Program-made: the position numbers and the translations under genes
NCBI GenBank assembly: GCA_965116965.1
Contig: OZ220743.1
Span: forward strand, 744,001 to 808,000
Direction: 5' to 3'
Source of the DNA: Aldehydirespirator sp965116965
Lineage (GTDB): Bacteria > Actinomycetota > Acidimicrobiia > Acidimicrobiales > Aldehydirespiratoraceae
DNA length: 64,000 bases
Part shown: positions 27,620 to 36,048 of the stretch, piece after piece
How the letters are laid out: every line of letters starts with the position of its first letter
How positions within the stretch are numbered: the stretch's first letter is position 1
Notes under the pieces: model-generated
What the model was told of the DNA's origin: nothing
Seen by the model: the letters and a program-made list of their open reading frames with translations, nothing else
Databases searched by the model: none

Positions 27620-27928
27620 TCAGGGGTCCTTGAGGATCTCGTGGTTGCCGCAGCGGCGCCAGATGATGTGTCGCTGACCGGGGTGCTTCTCCTCACCCCA
27701 CGAGAAGGTCGCCCTACCGTCCGGCGCCCACCGCATCTCCAACACGCCCGGATAGCCCTTCACCCCCTTGACGCCAAGGCCCCGACGAAAGCGGCTGCGC
27801 CGTCCCGCCTCCATCTCCTTCAGGTCGTCGATGAACTCGTCCTTCGATGTCAGGAAGAGATCCCGCTCATTCTCGGTAAGGCGCTTCCAGTCTCGGCGGA
27901 AGCGGCCCTCCGAGTAGTAGGTGGGCAT
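27620..27928 (-). CDS. RelE/HigB-like toxin-fold protein (no antitoxin seen)
   Basis: 102 residues from ATG 27928 (MPTYYSEGRFRRDWKRL). The fold signature of RelE-type mRNA interferases is present: N-terminal helices, central basic 'RRSRFRRGLGVKGVKG' and strands 'VLEMRWAPDGRATFSWG', ending 'IIWRRCGNHEILKDP'. A MITE lies 30 bp upstream, so a former partner may have been displaced. The open frame upstream of 27928 reads through the MITE and was rejected. Confidence 0.65.
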   Translation of the reverse strand: MPTYYSEGRFRRDWKRLTENERDLFLTSKDEFIDDLKEMEAGRRSRFRRGLGVKGVKGYPGVLEMRWAPDGRATFSWGEEKHPGQRHIIWRRCGNHEILKDP

Positions 27929-27958
27929 GACCGGCCCCAGCAGCCGCAACGGGCCGAC

Positions 27959-28058
27959 TAGTGCTGTGTCGTCGAAATGGCTAGGGCAGCGCAGCAGGAC
28001 CGAGACCCTGCTTGGGAGCGCTCCGGACGCCCCGACCATTTCAGCAACGGGCCGACTA
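27959..28058. mobile_element. MITE-like element, family 2 (copy C, ~96 bp)
   Basis: Begins TAGTGCTGTGTCGTCGAAAT and ends ACCATTTCAGCAACGGGCCG-ACTAG. The ends are imperfectly complementary, and a TA lies at each end. The inverted copy at 48531-48629 is nearly identical. A 16-bp piece of its right end (CAACGGGCCGACTAGT) also precedes it at 27947-27962, suggesting a former tandem copy. Its right CTAG gives the TAG stop of the gene at 28056-28775. Confidence 0.8.
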
Positions 28059-28775
28059 GTCACGTACCACCGGGTCTGCGAGCATTGCCAGGTGTGCGGC
28101 GAGCATCTCCGCACCGCTCAGGAAGAGGACACCTCGGCCAGCGGCGATGTCGGCGTCCGGGTCGGGGAAGTCGTCATCGTCGAGGTCCTCTGCCGCCAGG
28201 GCTCTCGACCTGTCAACCTTCTCCCTAAGGTCCGGGAACAGGCCGCCGAGCGCGGCGACGAACTCGTCGGAGCTGTCGCAGCGGACGTGCAGCCGCCTCA
28301 TGTAATAGACGACATCGTCGTAGTGGGCGTCGGGGTCCTCGAACCAGGCCTCATCGGGCTGGTCGTTCGCGCCGCGTCTATCCGGGCCGGCGATCTGTGC
28401 CAAGTTCAACGCAGTCGACTCAGCGGCGCTTCGGAAGCAAACCCAGGGACCTGGGCCGAGTTCAGCGACCGCGTCGGCCTCGTCGTAGTGGCCGAAGGAG
28501 ATTTCCGCTCCGGCCTCGATCCGGGCGAACTTGTCCTCCAGGTCGGGGAACAGGCCGTTGAGCGCGGCGATGAACTCGTCGGAGCTGCCGCACCGCCGGT
28601 ACAGCCGCTTCAGGTAGTCCTTGACTTCGGTGAAGTGGGCGTCGGGGTCGTCGAACCAGGCCTCGTCGGGTTCGGTGTGCTCCACAAGGGTCACGCTATC
28701 CGCACCGCGTTGGATGACGGAGACGGTGGATGGTCCCGAGCCTTCGAGAGTGTCTTGCAATGATTCAACATTCAT
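28056..28775 (-). CDS. Hypothetical protein with internal duplication
   Basis: 239 residues from ATG 28775. Two ~55-residue copies of one module are seen: 'PDEAWFDDPDAHFTEVKDYL...GSSDEFIAALNGLFPDL' and 'PDEAWFEDPDAHYDDVVYYM...DSSDEFVAALGGLFPDL', separated by a 'PGPWVCFRSAAESTALNLAQ'-type link that is partly repeated near the end ('GVLFLSGAEMLAAHLA'). It is acidic and probably cytosolic. No family is recognised. The TAG stop lies in a MITE end. Confidence 0.7.
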   Translation of the reverse strand: MNVESLQDTLEGSGPSTVSVIQRGADSVTLVEHTEPDEAWFDDPDAHFTEVKDYLKRLYRRCGSSDEFIAALNGLFPDLEDKFARIEAGAEISFGHYDEADAVAELGPGPWVCFRSAAESTALNLAQIAGPDRRGANDQPDEAWFEDPDAHYDDVVYYMRRLHVRCDSSDEFVAALGGLFPDLREKVDRSRALAAEDLDDDDFPDPDADIAAGRGVLFLSGAEMLAAHLAMLADPVVRD

Positions 28776-28854
28776 GGACAATAATGTAAAGGTCCGAAAG
28801 TTGCCTTGCAGCCCCCCACTGGCCAGCAGCCCCGGCTAGTCGCGAAGGTTCCCG

Positions 28855-29343
28855 CTAGTCGCGGAAGTTGACGTATTGGAGGGGGAGGTCGAAGTCGGCT
28901 TCCTTGAGGGCGGCGATCACGGCTTGGAGGTCGTCTCGCTTCTTGGACTGCACTCGCAGCTGGTCGCCCTGGGTGGAGGACTGCACGCCCTTGATGCCGA
29001 GGCCCTTGATGAACTTGTTGAGCTCCCGGGACCGGTCCGACGAGATGCCGGCCCGCAGGGCGGCCACCTGCCGCACGGTGGCCCCGGCGGCCTCCTGCAC
29101 CTTGCCGTAGTCGAGGGCCTTGAGCGACACCTTGCGCCGCACCAGCTTCTCCTCGAGCACGATGCGGGCGGCGGCCAGCCGGTCCTGGGTGGAGGAGTTC
29201 ATGGTGATGAGGCCCTCGCCGAGCACCACCGAGGTGCCGGTGTTGCGGAAGTCGTAGCGGGTGCTGACCTCCCGTGCCGCCTGGTCCACAGCGTTGCGGA
29301 CTTCCTGCATGTCGAGTCGGCTGACTACGTCGAAGGTGGGCAT
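28855..29343 (-). CDS. yajQ: YajQ/UPF0234 nucleotide-binding protein
   Basis: 162 residues, full length. 'MPTFDVVSRLDMQEVRNAVD', 'STRYDFRNT', 'IKGLGIKGVQSSTQGDQLRV' and 'DLPLQYVNFRD' at the C-terminus are diagnostic. YajQ proteins bind nucleotides, in some species cyclic di-GMP, and influence transcription. It lies just upstream of, and divergent to, the tRNA-Tyr gene. Confidence 0.95.
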   Translation of the reverse strand: MPTFDVVSRLDMQEVRNAVDQAAREVSTRYDFRNTGTSVVLGEGLITMNSSTQDRLAAARIVLEEKLVRRKVSLKALDYGKVQEAAGATVRQVAALRAGISSDRSRELNKFIKGLGIKGVQSSTQGDQLRVQSKKRDDLQAVIAALKEADFDLPLQYVNFRD

Positions 29344-29410
29344 GGGTTTCGATTCTCGGGGACCGGGGGGATGGGCATGGGGCTCCTAGTGGTATCGTGC
29401 TGGCCCGTCT

Positions 29411-29492
29411 GGGTCGGTGCCCGAGCGGCCAAAGGGAACGGGCTGTAAACCCGTCGGCTAAGCCTACGGAGGTTCGAATCCTCCCCGGCCCA
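29411..29492 (+). tRNA. tRNA-Tyr (anticodon GTA)
   Basis: Acceptor stem GGGTCGG/CCGGCCC (one wobble). The anticodon loop CTGTAAA gives GTA. The long class II variable arm (CGGCTAAGCCTACG) and T-arm GGAGGTTCGAATCCTCC are intact. The length is 82 nt without CCA. Confidence 0.94.
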
Positions 29493-29578
29493 CACAATTC
29501 ACCTAGGGCGTGCGCGGGTAGGTGCAGATCTGTCGCGTCGGGGCGGGGTGTCTCCCGCTCTTGTTCGCTGCGACCTGA

Positions 29579-29645
29579 GGACCGCTCGGGCCACGGCCTC
29601 GCCCGTATGCAGCGGGTTCGCTTGCCTACTCGCTCGGCCTCCTAG
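29579..29645 (+). repeat. 67-bp inverted repeat, left arm
   Basis: It starts GGACCGCTCGGGCCACGGCC and ends CTCGGCCTCCTAG. It pairs with 31393-31459 with about six mismatches. The two arms enclose the SLH metalloprotease gene, and no recombinase gene lies between them. Confidence 0.9.
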
Positions 29646-29713
29646 CCTGCATGTGGCTCTCCGCAGAGTCCGGGACTTGTAGTAGCAACTGCACAGCGGC
29701 AGGGAGGCTGGAC

Positions 29714-31396
29714 ATGGCTGGTAGCTGGGGTCTTCGTGTTGTGGGTGTGGTGGCGGCCGCGGCGGCGGTATGGGCGGCGGTGGCCGTTGCAGCCGCCGCG
29801 CCGGCGGGTGCGCAGTCCGGGGGGTTCGGCGATGTGGCCACCGACGCCTATTACTCGGTGCCGGTGGCGGCGCTGGCTGAGTTGGGCGTGTTCGTCGGCA
29901 CCGAGTGTGCTGAGGGTTTCTGTCCCGACGATCCGATCGACCGCAAGACGATGGCGGTATGGGTGGTGCGTGTCCTCGACGGCGAGGACCCCCCGGCGGT
30001 GAGCGAGTCGAGATTCGATGATGTGGACGCGTACAGCTTCTCTGCGCGGTTCATTGAGCGCTTGGCCGAGTTGGGGATCACCGGGGGATGCGGCGACGGC
30101 AGCGGGTTCTGTCCCGACGGTGTCGTGAGCCGTGCTCAGATGGCGGTGTTCTTGAAGCGTGCCTATGGGCTGCCCGCAGGCGCTGATCCGGGCTTCTCAG
30201 ATGTTCCCGGCGATGCGTGGTATGTGGCGGCGGTGTCCAGCCTCGCTGCTTCGGGGATCACCGGGGGCTGCGGCGATGGCAGCGGGTTCTGCCCCCGACA
30301 AGACACCAGCCGCGCCGAGATGGCGGTGTTCTCGCACCGCGCCGAGAACCGAGCCGACCAGCCGTCGAACGGCCCTCCTGCCTCGCTTGGTTTGCACCGG
30401 TTCTACGAGAAGTATGTGGATGCTGGCGGGCTGCCGATTGTTGCTTCCGCCAGGGTGCCGGACGCCGCGCTGTACCGCGCCAGAGACATCGTCACCGAGA
30501 TGCTGTCGGGTCGGCCAAGTCTGAGAGCCGCGATGGAGCGGCGAGGTGTGAGAGTGGCCATCATGGCCCGCTCCTCGGTCGCCTCCGACCTCCCCGAGTT
30601 CTCCTATGAGAGCAGGTTCTTTGACCAGAGAACCAAGGGGGGTGGCTTCCTTGGGTATCCAGTCGTCGTGATCGCAGAGGAGAACCTCCTTTGCTACCAC
30701 GACGACATCTTCCCCAATGAAGACATCAGCGTTCATGAGTTCGCCCATGCCGTTCACGCCGTCGCGGCGCAACAGGCCGGCAGCAGTCTCGATTCGCGTC
30801 TCAACACCGCCTACGCACGAGCCCTGGGTGCCGGACTGTGGGCCGATACCTACGCCGGCACGAACGCAGCGGAGTATTTCGCTGAGGGAGTTCAGTCCTG
30901 GTTCGACGTGAACGATCCGCCGGGGTCCATACACAACGAAATCGACACTCGAGCCGAGCTCGAGGCATATGACCCTGCCCTCGCAGGTCTAATCCAGGAC
31001 GTACTCGGCGATGCGACCCTCACCTCCTCCTGTCACGACGCCTTCTCCCGTCCTCAAGACACCAGCCGCATCCAGGGGATCCTGCTCAAACCTGACAGGG
31101 TTCCCTTGGAAGGGGTCGGGCTGTGGGCTTGGAGCGGCGAACGGACCAACAGCGGATTCAGCAGAACGCGATCCGATGGGACATTCACCGTCGTGGTCCC
31201 CGACGGGGTCTTCACCTTGGACGTCTACCTGCCCGGCGAAGGCTGCACGTTCGTGGGTTGGTACGGCCCTGACGGATTCACCACCAGCTACGCACTCGCG
31301 ACAAGGGTCGTGGTCGACGGTGCGGACGTAGTCGGCGTCGAGATAGTGCTGCCCGCAGATCCAGGTGCATTGCCGTTCATCGAGTGGTGCGCCTAA
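29714..31396 (+). CDS. Secreted SLH-domain zinc metalloprotease
   Basis: 560 residues from ATG 29714 after AGGGAGG. A signal peptide (~1-34, ending AGAQS) is followed by three SLH-type repeats (~37-90, 98-152, 158-212) with paired cysteines and 'GITGGCGDGSGFCP' twice. The catalytic domain has HEFAH at 341-345 and a downstream Glu387 in 'NAAEYFAEGVQSW', like lethal-factor-type zincins. A C-terminal beta-sandwich ('IQGILLKPDRVPLEGVGLWA', 'FTVVVPDGVFTLDVYL') resembles carboxypeptidase-regulatory domains. It probably acts on the cell surface. The stop TAA is the first bases of the right inverted repeat. Confidence 0.85.
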   Translation: MAGSWGLRVVGVVAAAAAVWAAVAVAAAAPAGAQSGGFGDVATDAYYSVPVAALAELGVFVGTECAEGFCPDDPIDRKTMAVWVVRVLDGEDPPAVSESRFDDVDAYSFSARFIERLAELGITGGCGDGSGFCPDGVVSRAQMAVFLKRAYGLPAGADPGFSDVPGDAWYVAAVSSLAASGITGGCGDGSGFCPRQDTSRAEMAVFSHRAENRADQPSNGPPASLGLHRFYEKYVDAGGLPIVASARVPDAALYRARDIVTEMLSGRPSLRAAMERRGVRVAIMARSSVASDLPEFSYESRFFDQRTKGGGFLGYPVVVIAEENLLCYHDDIFPNEDISVHEFAHAVHAVAAQQAGSSLDSRLNTAYARALGAGLWADTYAGTNAAEYFAEGVQSWFDVNDPPGSIHNEIDTRAELEAYDPALAGLIQDVLGDATLTSSCHDAFSRPQDTSRIQGILLKPDRVPLEGVGLWAWSGERTNSGFSRTRSDGTFTVVVPDGVFTLDVYLPGEGCTFVGWYGPDGFTTSYALATRVVVDGADVVGVEIVLPADPGALPFIEWCA

Positions 31397-31459
31397 GAGG
31401 CTGAGCGAGCAGGCGAGCGAATCCGCTGCATACGGGCGAGGCCGTGGCCCGAGCGGTCC
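31393..31459 (-). repeat. 67-bp inverted repeat, right arm
   Basis: Reverse complement of 29579-29645 with few changes. It overlaps the stop codon of the SLH metalloprotease gene. Confidence 0.9.
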
Positions 31460-31488
31460 ATGCCCGCGGACTGCTGGGCGGAGCCTGC

Positions 31489-31986
31489 TCAGGCGAGCAT
31501 CCGCTGCATTACCACCACGTCGAGCCATCCGCCGAACTTGCGGCCGATCTCCTGCTCGGTGCCGACGACGGTGAACCCGACGGCCTCGTGCAGCTGGACG
31601 GACGCCTGGTGGCCGCCGGCGACCCGGGCGATCATGGTGTGGAAGCCCCGGGCCTGGGCCAGCCCGACCAGCTCCCGCATGAGCCGCCGGCCGACCCCCC
31701 GGCCCCGCGCCGCCTCGTCGACGTACACGCTGGACTCGACCGAGGTCCGGTAGGCGGCCCTGGGCCGGTACTCGCTCAGCGACGAGAAGCCGACCACCTC
31801 ACTGTCGAGCTCGGCCACCAGCACTCCGTGGGCGCCGGCCCGTTCCTGCAGCCAGGCCTGCTGGTCCTCGAGGGTGCGGGGCACCAGGTCGAAGGTGTGG
31901 GTGGTGTGCTCGACCTCGTAGTTGTAGATGCGCTGGATCGCCTCTGCGTCGTCGAGGGTGGCGAGCCGCACGACCACATCGTCCAT
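31489..31986 (-). CDS. GNAT N-acetyltransferase (PAT-like)
   Basis: 165 residues. The acetyl-CoA loop is 'ARGRGVGRRLMREL'. 'IYNYEVEHTTHTFDLVPRT' at the N-terminus and 'SVQLHEAVGFTVVGTEQEIG' near the C-terminus are typical of phosphinothricin/amino-acid N-acetyltransferases. The substrate is unknown. Confidence 0.9.
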   Translation of the reverse strand: MDDVVVRLATLDDAEAIQRIYNYEVEHTTHTFDLVPRTLEDQQAWLQERAGAHGVLVAELDSEVVGFSSLSEYRPRAAYRTSVESSVYVDEAARGRGVGRRLMRELVGLAQARGFHTMIARVAGGHQASVQLHEAVGFTVVGTEQEIGRKFGGWLDVVVMQRMLA

Positions 31987-32033
31987 CCCCCGAGGCTACG
32001 AGCCCCTGCCGCAACAGAGGGCTGCGGCGGGTG

Positions 32034-32168
32034 GTGAACGGCACAGAGATGCAGCAGTGGCGATACGAGGTCACCGCGGGCGGAAGAACCTGGTACTGCA
32101 TCGACGACCCCAACCGAACGGTGTGGATGACCGCCGCTCACACGAGCCACCCCAAAGTGACCGAGTAG
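32034..32168 (+). CDS. Small RelE-like basic/aromatic protein
   Basis: 44 residues, GTG start (ATG alternative at 32049). 'MQQWRYEVTAGGRTWYCIDD' then 'TVWMTAAHTSHPKVTE' is the pattern of a short actinobacterial RelE-like strand-strand-helix protein. It overlaps the next frame by about 45 bp. Too short for certainty. Confidence 0.5.
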   Translation: MNGTEMQQWRYEVTAGGRTWYCIDDPNRTVWMTAAHTSHPKVTE

Positions 32169-32464
32169 AACTCTCGAACGTCCGGCACCGTCGCCCTCGG
32201 CGTGCCAGCGCGCTGCTGAAGGCCGGCGGGCTGTTGGAGGCCCCGCAAGCCGACTTGTTGCACGCGCTGGTCCACCAGGCCCGCGCCTCGGTGGCGCTCG
32301 ACGTGCTGGTGGAGGGCCAGTTGGTGGTGTCCGAGGGGGTCTCCACGCTGGTCGACGAGTTCGAGCTCATGATCGACGCCGAGTGGGCCCGCGACCCCTG
32401 GCGTGACCTGCCCGCCGGTCCCGGCGGCGAGTGGTTCCCGCCCTCTCCGCCGCAGGGCTGGTAA
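32123..32464 (+). CDS. Hypothetical protein overlapping the small RelE-like gene
   Basis: Up to 113 residues; start uncertain (GTG 32123 used). The C-terminal ~75 residues have clear coding character ('LLHALVHQARASVALDVLVE', 'VDEFELMIDAEWARDPW'). The first ~40 are Arg/His-rich and may not be translated. It could be an antitoxin-like or fused domain for the overlapping upstream ORF. A strong terminator follows 65 bp later. Confidence 0.45.
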   Translation: MDDRRSHEPPQSDRVELSNVRHRRPRRASALLKAGGLLEAPQADLLHALVHQARASVALDVLVEGQLVVSEGVSTLVDEFELMIDAEWARDPWRDLPAGPGGEWFPPSPPQGW

Positions 32465-32529
32465 GGCTCGGCCCAGTGGGCGCGAGGCGGCCAGAAGCTT
32501 GCGGGGGCTTCCACCGGGCCAAAAGGAAA

Positions 32530-32554
32530 GGGACCCCGTGCGTTCCGGGGTCCC
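32530..32554 (+). terminator. Rho-independent-type hairpin
   Basis: GGGACCCCG-TGCGTTC-CGGGGTCCC is a 9-bp perfect stem downstream of the plus-strand gene ending at 32464. Confidence 0.75.
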
Positions 32555-32662
32555 AGACACCTGGGGCGTACGGTCGTGTTCAGCCGAAACCTACTAACCG
32601 GAGCCGTCAGGCCGCTTTGATGATAGGCCGCTTGCCACCGCGGTTGCAAACGAAACTCTGCT

Positions 32663-33148
32663 TCAGATGACGACGATTTGGTTGGTCCAGGGACGGTGGG
32701 TGTGTGTGCGCTTGGCGGTGAGCCCCTGGGCTCGCAGGCTCGCGAGCTGGGTGTTGAGGACGTGCATGCCGGGGGTGCCCTCGATCGTACGGCGCCGGGC
32801 TGCTGAGATCAGGTCCGCGGCCTGGGTCGGCTCTGAGGTCATGGAGTCGACGTAGTGGACCACAGGATGCAGCGGCAGGCTCTTGGAGGTGACGTAGCTA
32901 GCGACGCAGTGGCTCGCGTGGGCGTCGAGCCGGTCGTTGGAGCGGTCCATGACGACGATGCCGATCTCTTTGCGGTGCCTTCGGTTCCGCCGGCCCTTGG
33001 GTGTGAGCAGTTCGGTGGATTTCAACTCCCAGGAGGAGGGCCGGCCGCGCTCGGGGAAGTGGTGGGCCTTCGCGCCGGAGATTCGGCGGGTCAGCCTGGG
33101 GACCTTCGCTGATGAGCGGGAGACTTGCCGGAAATGCACGTACGCCAT
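32663..33148 (-). CDS. Hypothetical protein
   Basis: 161 residues. Third codon positions are almost uniformly G/C on this strand, which favours it over the shorter plus-strand ORFs it overlaps. It is basic in the N-terminal half, with a 'ELKSTELLTPKGRRNRRHRK' segment and then 'IGIVVMDRSNDRLDAHASH'. No family is recognised. GTGGGGGC lies before the ATG. Confidence 0.55.
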   Translation of the reverse strand: MAYVHFRQVSRSSAKVPRLTRRISGAKAHHFPERGRPSSWELKSTELLTPKGRRNRRHRKEIGIVVMDRSNDRLDAHASHCVASYVTSKSLPLHPVVHYVDSMTSEPTQAADLISAARRRTIEGTPGMHVLNTQLASLRAQGLTAKRTHTHRPWTNQIVVI

Positions 33149-33537
33149 GCCCCCACGGGTTACTTTGTGTCCCGTGACGGGTAGTTGCTCCGCGCGATGC
33201 CGACGAGTACGATGCCGAGACGTGTTCGACGAAGAGGCGCCGCTCCTTGGCGCCCGGGGCTGTGGTGTCAGCTACGTGCCGGAACTGGGATGTGATCGAG
33301 GATGATTGAACGCGTTGAACAGCCCGGCGTGCTACACTCACGGATCGTTACGGGCCCCACCGTCGTGGTAGGGTTCTTGAAACGTCCCGGACGAGAGATC
33401 GAAGGGGGTGCGGCCGTTGAACAGCGCGTGTAGCGTGGTACAAGTTGCATCCTGGACGGTCTGCATGTGCGAGGCGTACATGTCCGTCCGGGCCGAACTT
33501 GCCACAGATGGAACACAGGTATAGAAAGGAGGGGCGC
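33149..33537. promoter_or_regulatory. Promoter-side leader of the intact A-type SLH gene
   Basis: 389 bp with no supported gene, upstream of the only A-type SLH gene that keeps its start. TTGAAC (33417-33422) and TACAAG (33439-33444) with a 16-bp gap is a candidate promoter. TTGAAC also occurs at 33306 and 33315. No equivalent sequence is present before the two start-less A genes. Confidence 0.35.
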
Positions 33538-33602
33538 ATGCCCCATTTGAAGGGGCCTGTGCCCCAAGCACAAGCAAAGGAGGGGCCGATGCCCCAGCTA
33601 GT
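33538..33602 (+). promoter_or_regulatory. Three tandem Shine-Dalgarno/start modules, each in a hairpin
   Basis: AAAGGAGGGGCGCATGCCCC (ATG 33538), GAAGGGGCCTGTGCCCC (GTG 33559) and AAAGGAGGGGCCGATGCCCC (ATG 33589) are repeats of one unit. All three start codons are in frame. In each, GGGGC before and GCCCC after the start codon can pair, with the start codon in the loop. This could tune translation of the surface protein. Confidence 0.6.
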
Positions 33603-35841
33603 GAAGAAGCGGCGCTCGGGTTGGGCAGTGCTGGCCGCGGGCGCCATGGTCGCATCGCTCCTCGCGGTCGCTGCGAGCCCTGTTGGCGCCGAAATCGACA
33701 AGGCCGACCACACGGCGTCGGCGTCGGCATGCGTGGGCGACGCTCTCGGCGACCAGATGTACACCGACGTGTCCGACGAGCACGCCTTCGCCGATCACAT
33801 CAACTGCATCGCCTACTACGGGGTCACCAACGGCACCGGTGACGGCTCTACGTTCTCCCCGAACGACGATGTGACCCGGGCTCAGATGGCCGTGTTCATC
33901 GCCCGGGCCGCCGGGGTGGCCGGCGTTGACTTGGGCGACGCAATGGACGAGGGCTTCACCGATATCGACGACATCTGGGCGGAGGCCCAGGATGCCATCA
34001 ACCAGCTCGCCTCCAAGGGCATCATTGACGGGGGCGGCGCTTTCAGGCCCGATGACGACATCACCCGGGCCGAGATGGCTTCGTTCCTGATCGGGCTGCT
34101 GGCCAAGGCCTCGCCGAGCGTGACGATCGACTCCGCCGGCGCCATCCAGTTGGGCGACGGCGCCACGACGATGGAGGCCGACGACCACTTCGGCGACGTC
34201 CGCGCCACACAGACACGCGCCGTCGATGCCGAGACTGCGGCGCTCTACGAGTTGGGCATCACCAAGGGTGCCAGCGCGGCTTCGGGCGCCAAGGACGGCG
34301 AGGCGCCGCTGGACTACAACTACGAGCCGGACGGCTCCGTCGACCGGGGCGAGATGGCTGCGTTCATCACCCGGGCCCTGGCCCACACCTCGGTTCGTCC
34401 CGAGGGCGTGTCCGCGCAGCACGACGGCACCAGCGTGGTCATCTCGGTACGCGACGAGAACTTCGCACCGAAGGCCAACATCGTGGTGGACGTGTTCAAG
34501 ATCGACACCGCCGGCATCGACTTGGCCTTCCAGGGCGACGGATCCTGCGGCGAGGTCGACAAGGTGTCGGCTTCGGGCACCCACCTGTGCGAGATCGACG
34601 GCACAGACGCGATCACCCGCGGCGATGGCGACGTGAGCGTGCCTCTCGGCGACATCGATACCGGCGGCACCACCGTCTGGGTGTGGACCGGCGACATGGG
34701 CGACACCGTCGACGAGGACACCGACCCGTTCCAGCTCGACGTCGCTGAGGGAGACGCGGCGGCGTCGGAGGCGACTCTGGCGAGGGTCAGCACCGAGTTC
34801 ACCGCCGACAAGGCGCACCTGGGCTCGTCGGTGCTCTACACCGTGCAGCTCGAGGACGCCAACGGCGCCGTGACCGGCGGCACCCCCGACCCCGAGAAGC
34901 CGGCCGAGTACCTGGTCGTCCTGTCGACCACGGCGATGGTTCCGGACCCGTCAGACACCGATCCAAGTGACGGCGTAGATCTGATGCTCAACCCGCAGGG
35001 GCCTTCGGTGGTGTCGACGCTGCCGCTGCCCACTGACGACGAGGGCAAGGCGACCTTCCCGGTCTCCGGGCTTCCCGACCAGGCGCCGGACGCGAAGATC
35101 GACAAGTACCAGGTCAAGATCGAGATCCAGGCCAGGCCTGGTGGCAACGCCCCGGCTGCCATCCACATCGGCGATGCCACTGCCGCAGCGACTCCTGCGA
35201 ACGGCCGTGTGCTTGTGGGTAACGTCACCTTCAGCACTGAGGCCAGTTCGCGGGCTGCGGGCAGTGTCTCTGTCGAGCCTGCTGCGAAGTACATCGTTGC
35301 GGATGCTCGCGGAGCCAGCAGTCGTGTGACCGTCACAGTGACCGACCAGTACGGCGACCCGATCTCGGGCGCCGAGGTCTCGCTGGCCAGCACCGGTGCG
35401 GGCACCATCACGATCCCTGGTCCCAGGGCGGTGGGGCGCGACGGCTCCTACACCTTCAGCTACATGCGAGAGTCGGCTGACGCAGCCGCCGAGATGCTCA
35501 CGGCCACCTGGGACCCCGACGGTGACGACACCAACTCGAATAACATCACCGGCATGACGACGGTCGAGTGGGCCGTAGCAGCCAGCAGCGCTTCAAGTGG
35601 CACGGTGATCCAGGAGTTCGATACTGAGACCAACACGATCTTCGCCGGCGGTACCGGTACAACGGTGGTGGTCACTTACGACTCGAACGACAGGTTCAAC
35701 GTTGGCACCACCGGTTCTCAAGCGCCCAGCACCTACGCCGGGTTCGAGAAGGCCCTGGCCAAGGGTCTGAACCTCGGTTGGTCGGAGATCTCCTCCGGCC
35801 GCAGGGCAGTCAACGTGTTCACGCTGACCACGGGGTCCTAG
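33589..35841 (+). CDS. A-type SLH surface protein with intact expression signals
   Basis: 750 residues from ATG 33589 (in-frame alternatives 33538 and 33559). Signal peptide 'KKRRSGWAVLAAGAMVASLL' to about residue 35. Three SLH modules follow (~48-105, 118-175, 200-275), each ending in a 'R.(Q/E)MA.F' helix. A conserved Cys pair sits in the first SLH (ACVGDAL ... INCIAYYG) and another later (GDGSCGEV ... HLCEID). Then come Ig/Big-like beta domains ('VTVTVTDQYGDPISGAEVSL') and a C-terminal 'TIFAGG..VVVTYDSNDRFNV' module. It is likely a cell-wall-bound S-layer or adhesin protein. It is followed by a perfect terminator. Confidence 0.9.
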   Translation: MPQLVKKRRSGWAVLAAGAMVASLLAVAASPVGAEIDKADHTASASACVGDALGDQMYTDVSDEHAFADHINCIAYYGVTNGTGDGSTFSPNDDVTRAQMAVFIARAAGVAGVDLGDAMDEGFTDIDDIWAEAQDAINQLASKGIIDGGGAFRPDDDITRAEMASFLIGLLAKASPSVTIDSAGAIQLGDGATTMEADDHFGDVRATQTRAVDAETAALYELGITKGASAASGAKDGEAPLDYNYEPDGSVDRGEMAAFITRALAHTSVRPEGVSAQHDGTSVVISVRDENFAPKANIVVDVFKIDTAGIDLAFQGDGSCGEVDKVSASGTHLCEIDGTDAITRGDGDVSVPLGDIDTGGTTVWVWTGDMGDTVDEDTDPFQLDVAEGDAAASEATLARVSTEFTADKAHLGSSVLYTVQLEDANGAVTGGTPDPEKPAEYLVVLSTTAMVPDPSDTDPSDGVDLMLNPQGPSVVSTLPLPTDDEGKATFPVSGLPDQAPDAKIDKYQVKIEIQARPGGNAPAAIHIGDATAAATPANGRVLVGNVTFSTEASSRAAGSVSVEPAAKYIVADARGASSRVTVTVTDQYGDPISGAEVSLASTGAGTITIPGPRAVGRDGSYTFSYMRESADAAAEMLTATWDPDGDDTNSNNITGMTTVEWAVAASSASSGTVIQEFDTETNTIFAGGTGTTVVVTYDSNDRFNVGTTGSQAPSTYAGFEKALAKGLNLGWSEISSGRRAVNVFTLTTGS

Positions 35842-35900
35842 CAACCAACCCGTAGCGGTCGGCAGCTGACCGCTACTGACAACCGACCAACTCCAACAAC

Positions 35901-35934
35901 GGGGAGGCCCCGGCCGAGAGGCCGGGGCCTCCCC
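35901..35934 (+). terminator. Terminator of the A-type SLH gene
   Basis: GGGGAGGCCCCGGCC-GAGA-GGCCGGGGCCTCCCC is a 15-bp perfect stem, 60 bp after the stop. The same hairpin follows the other two A-type genes (52043-52074 and, inverted, 57356-57388). Confidence 0.9.
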
Positions 35935-36048
35935 GCGTTTGCGCACACGTTGCGGCCGCGCCATGGACCGAGCTATCCACAGCTCGCGGGGCTCGCCCGC
36001 CGGGTCGAGCGAGGAAGGTCCTGCGGTTCAATATTCGCCCCGTGAGCA

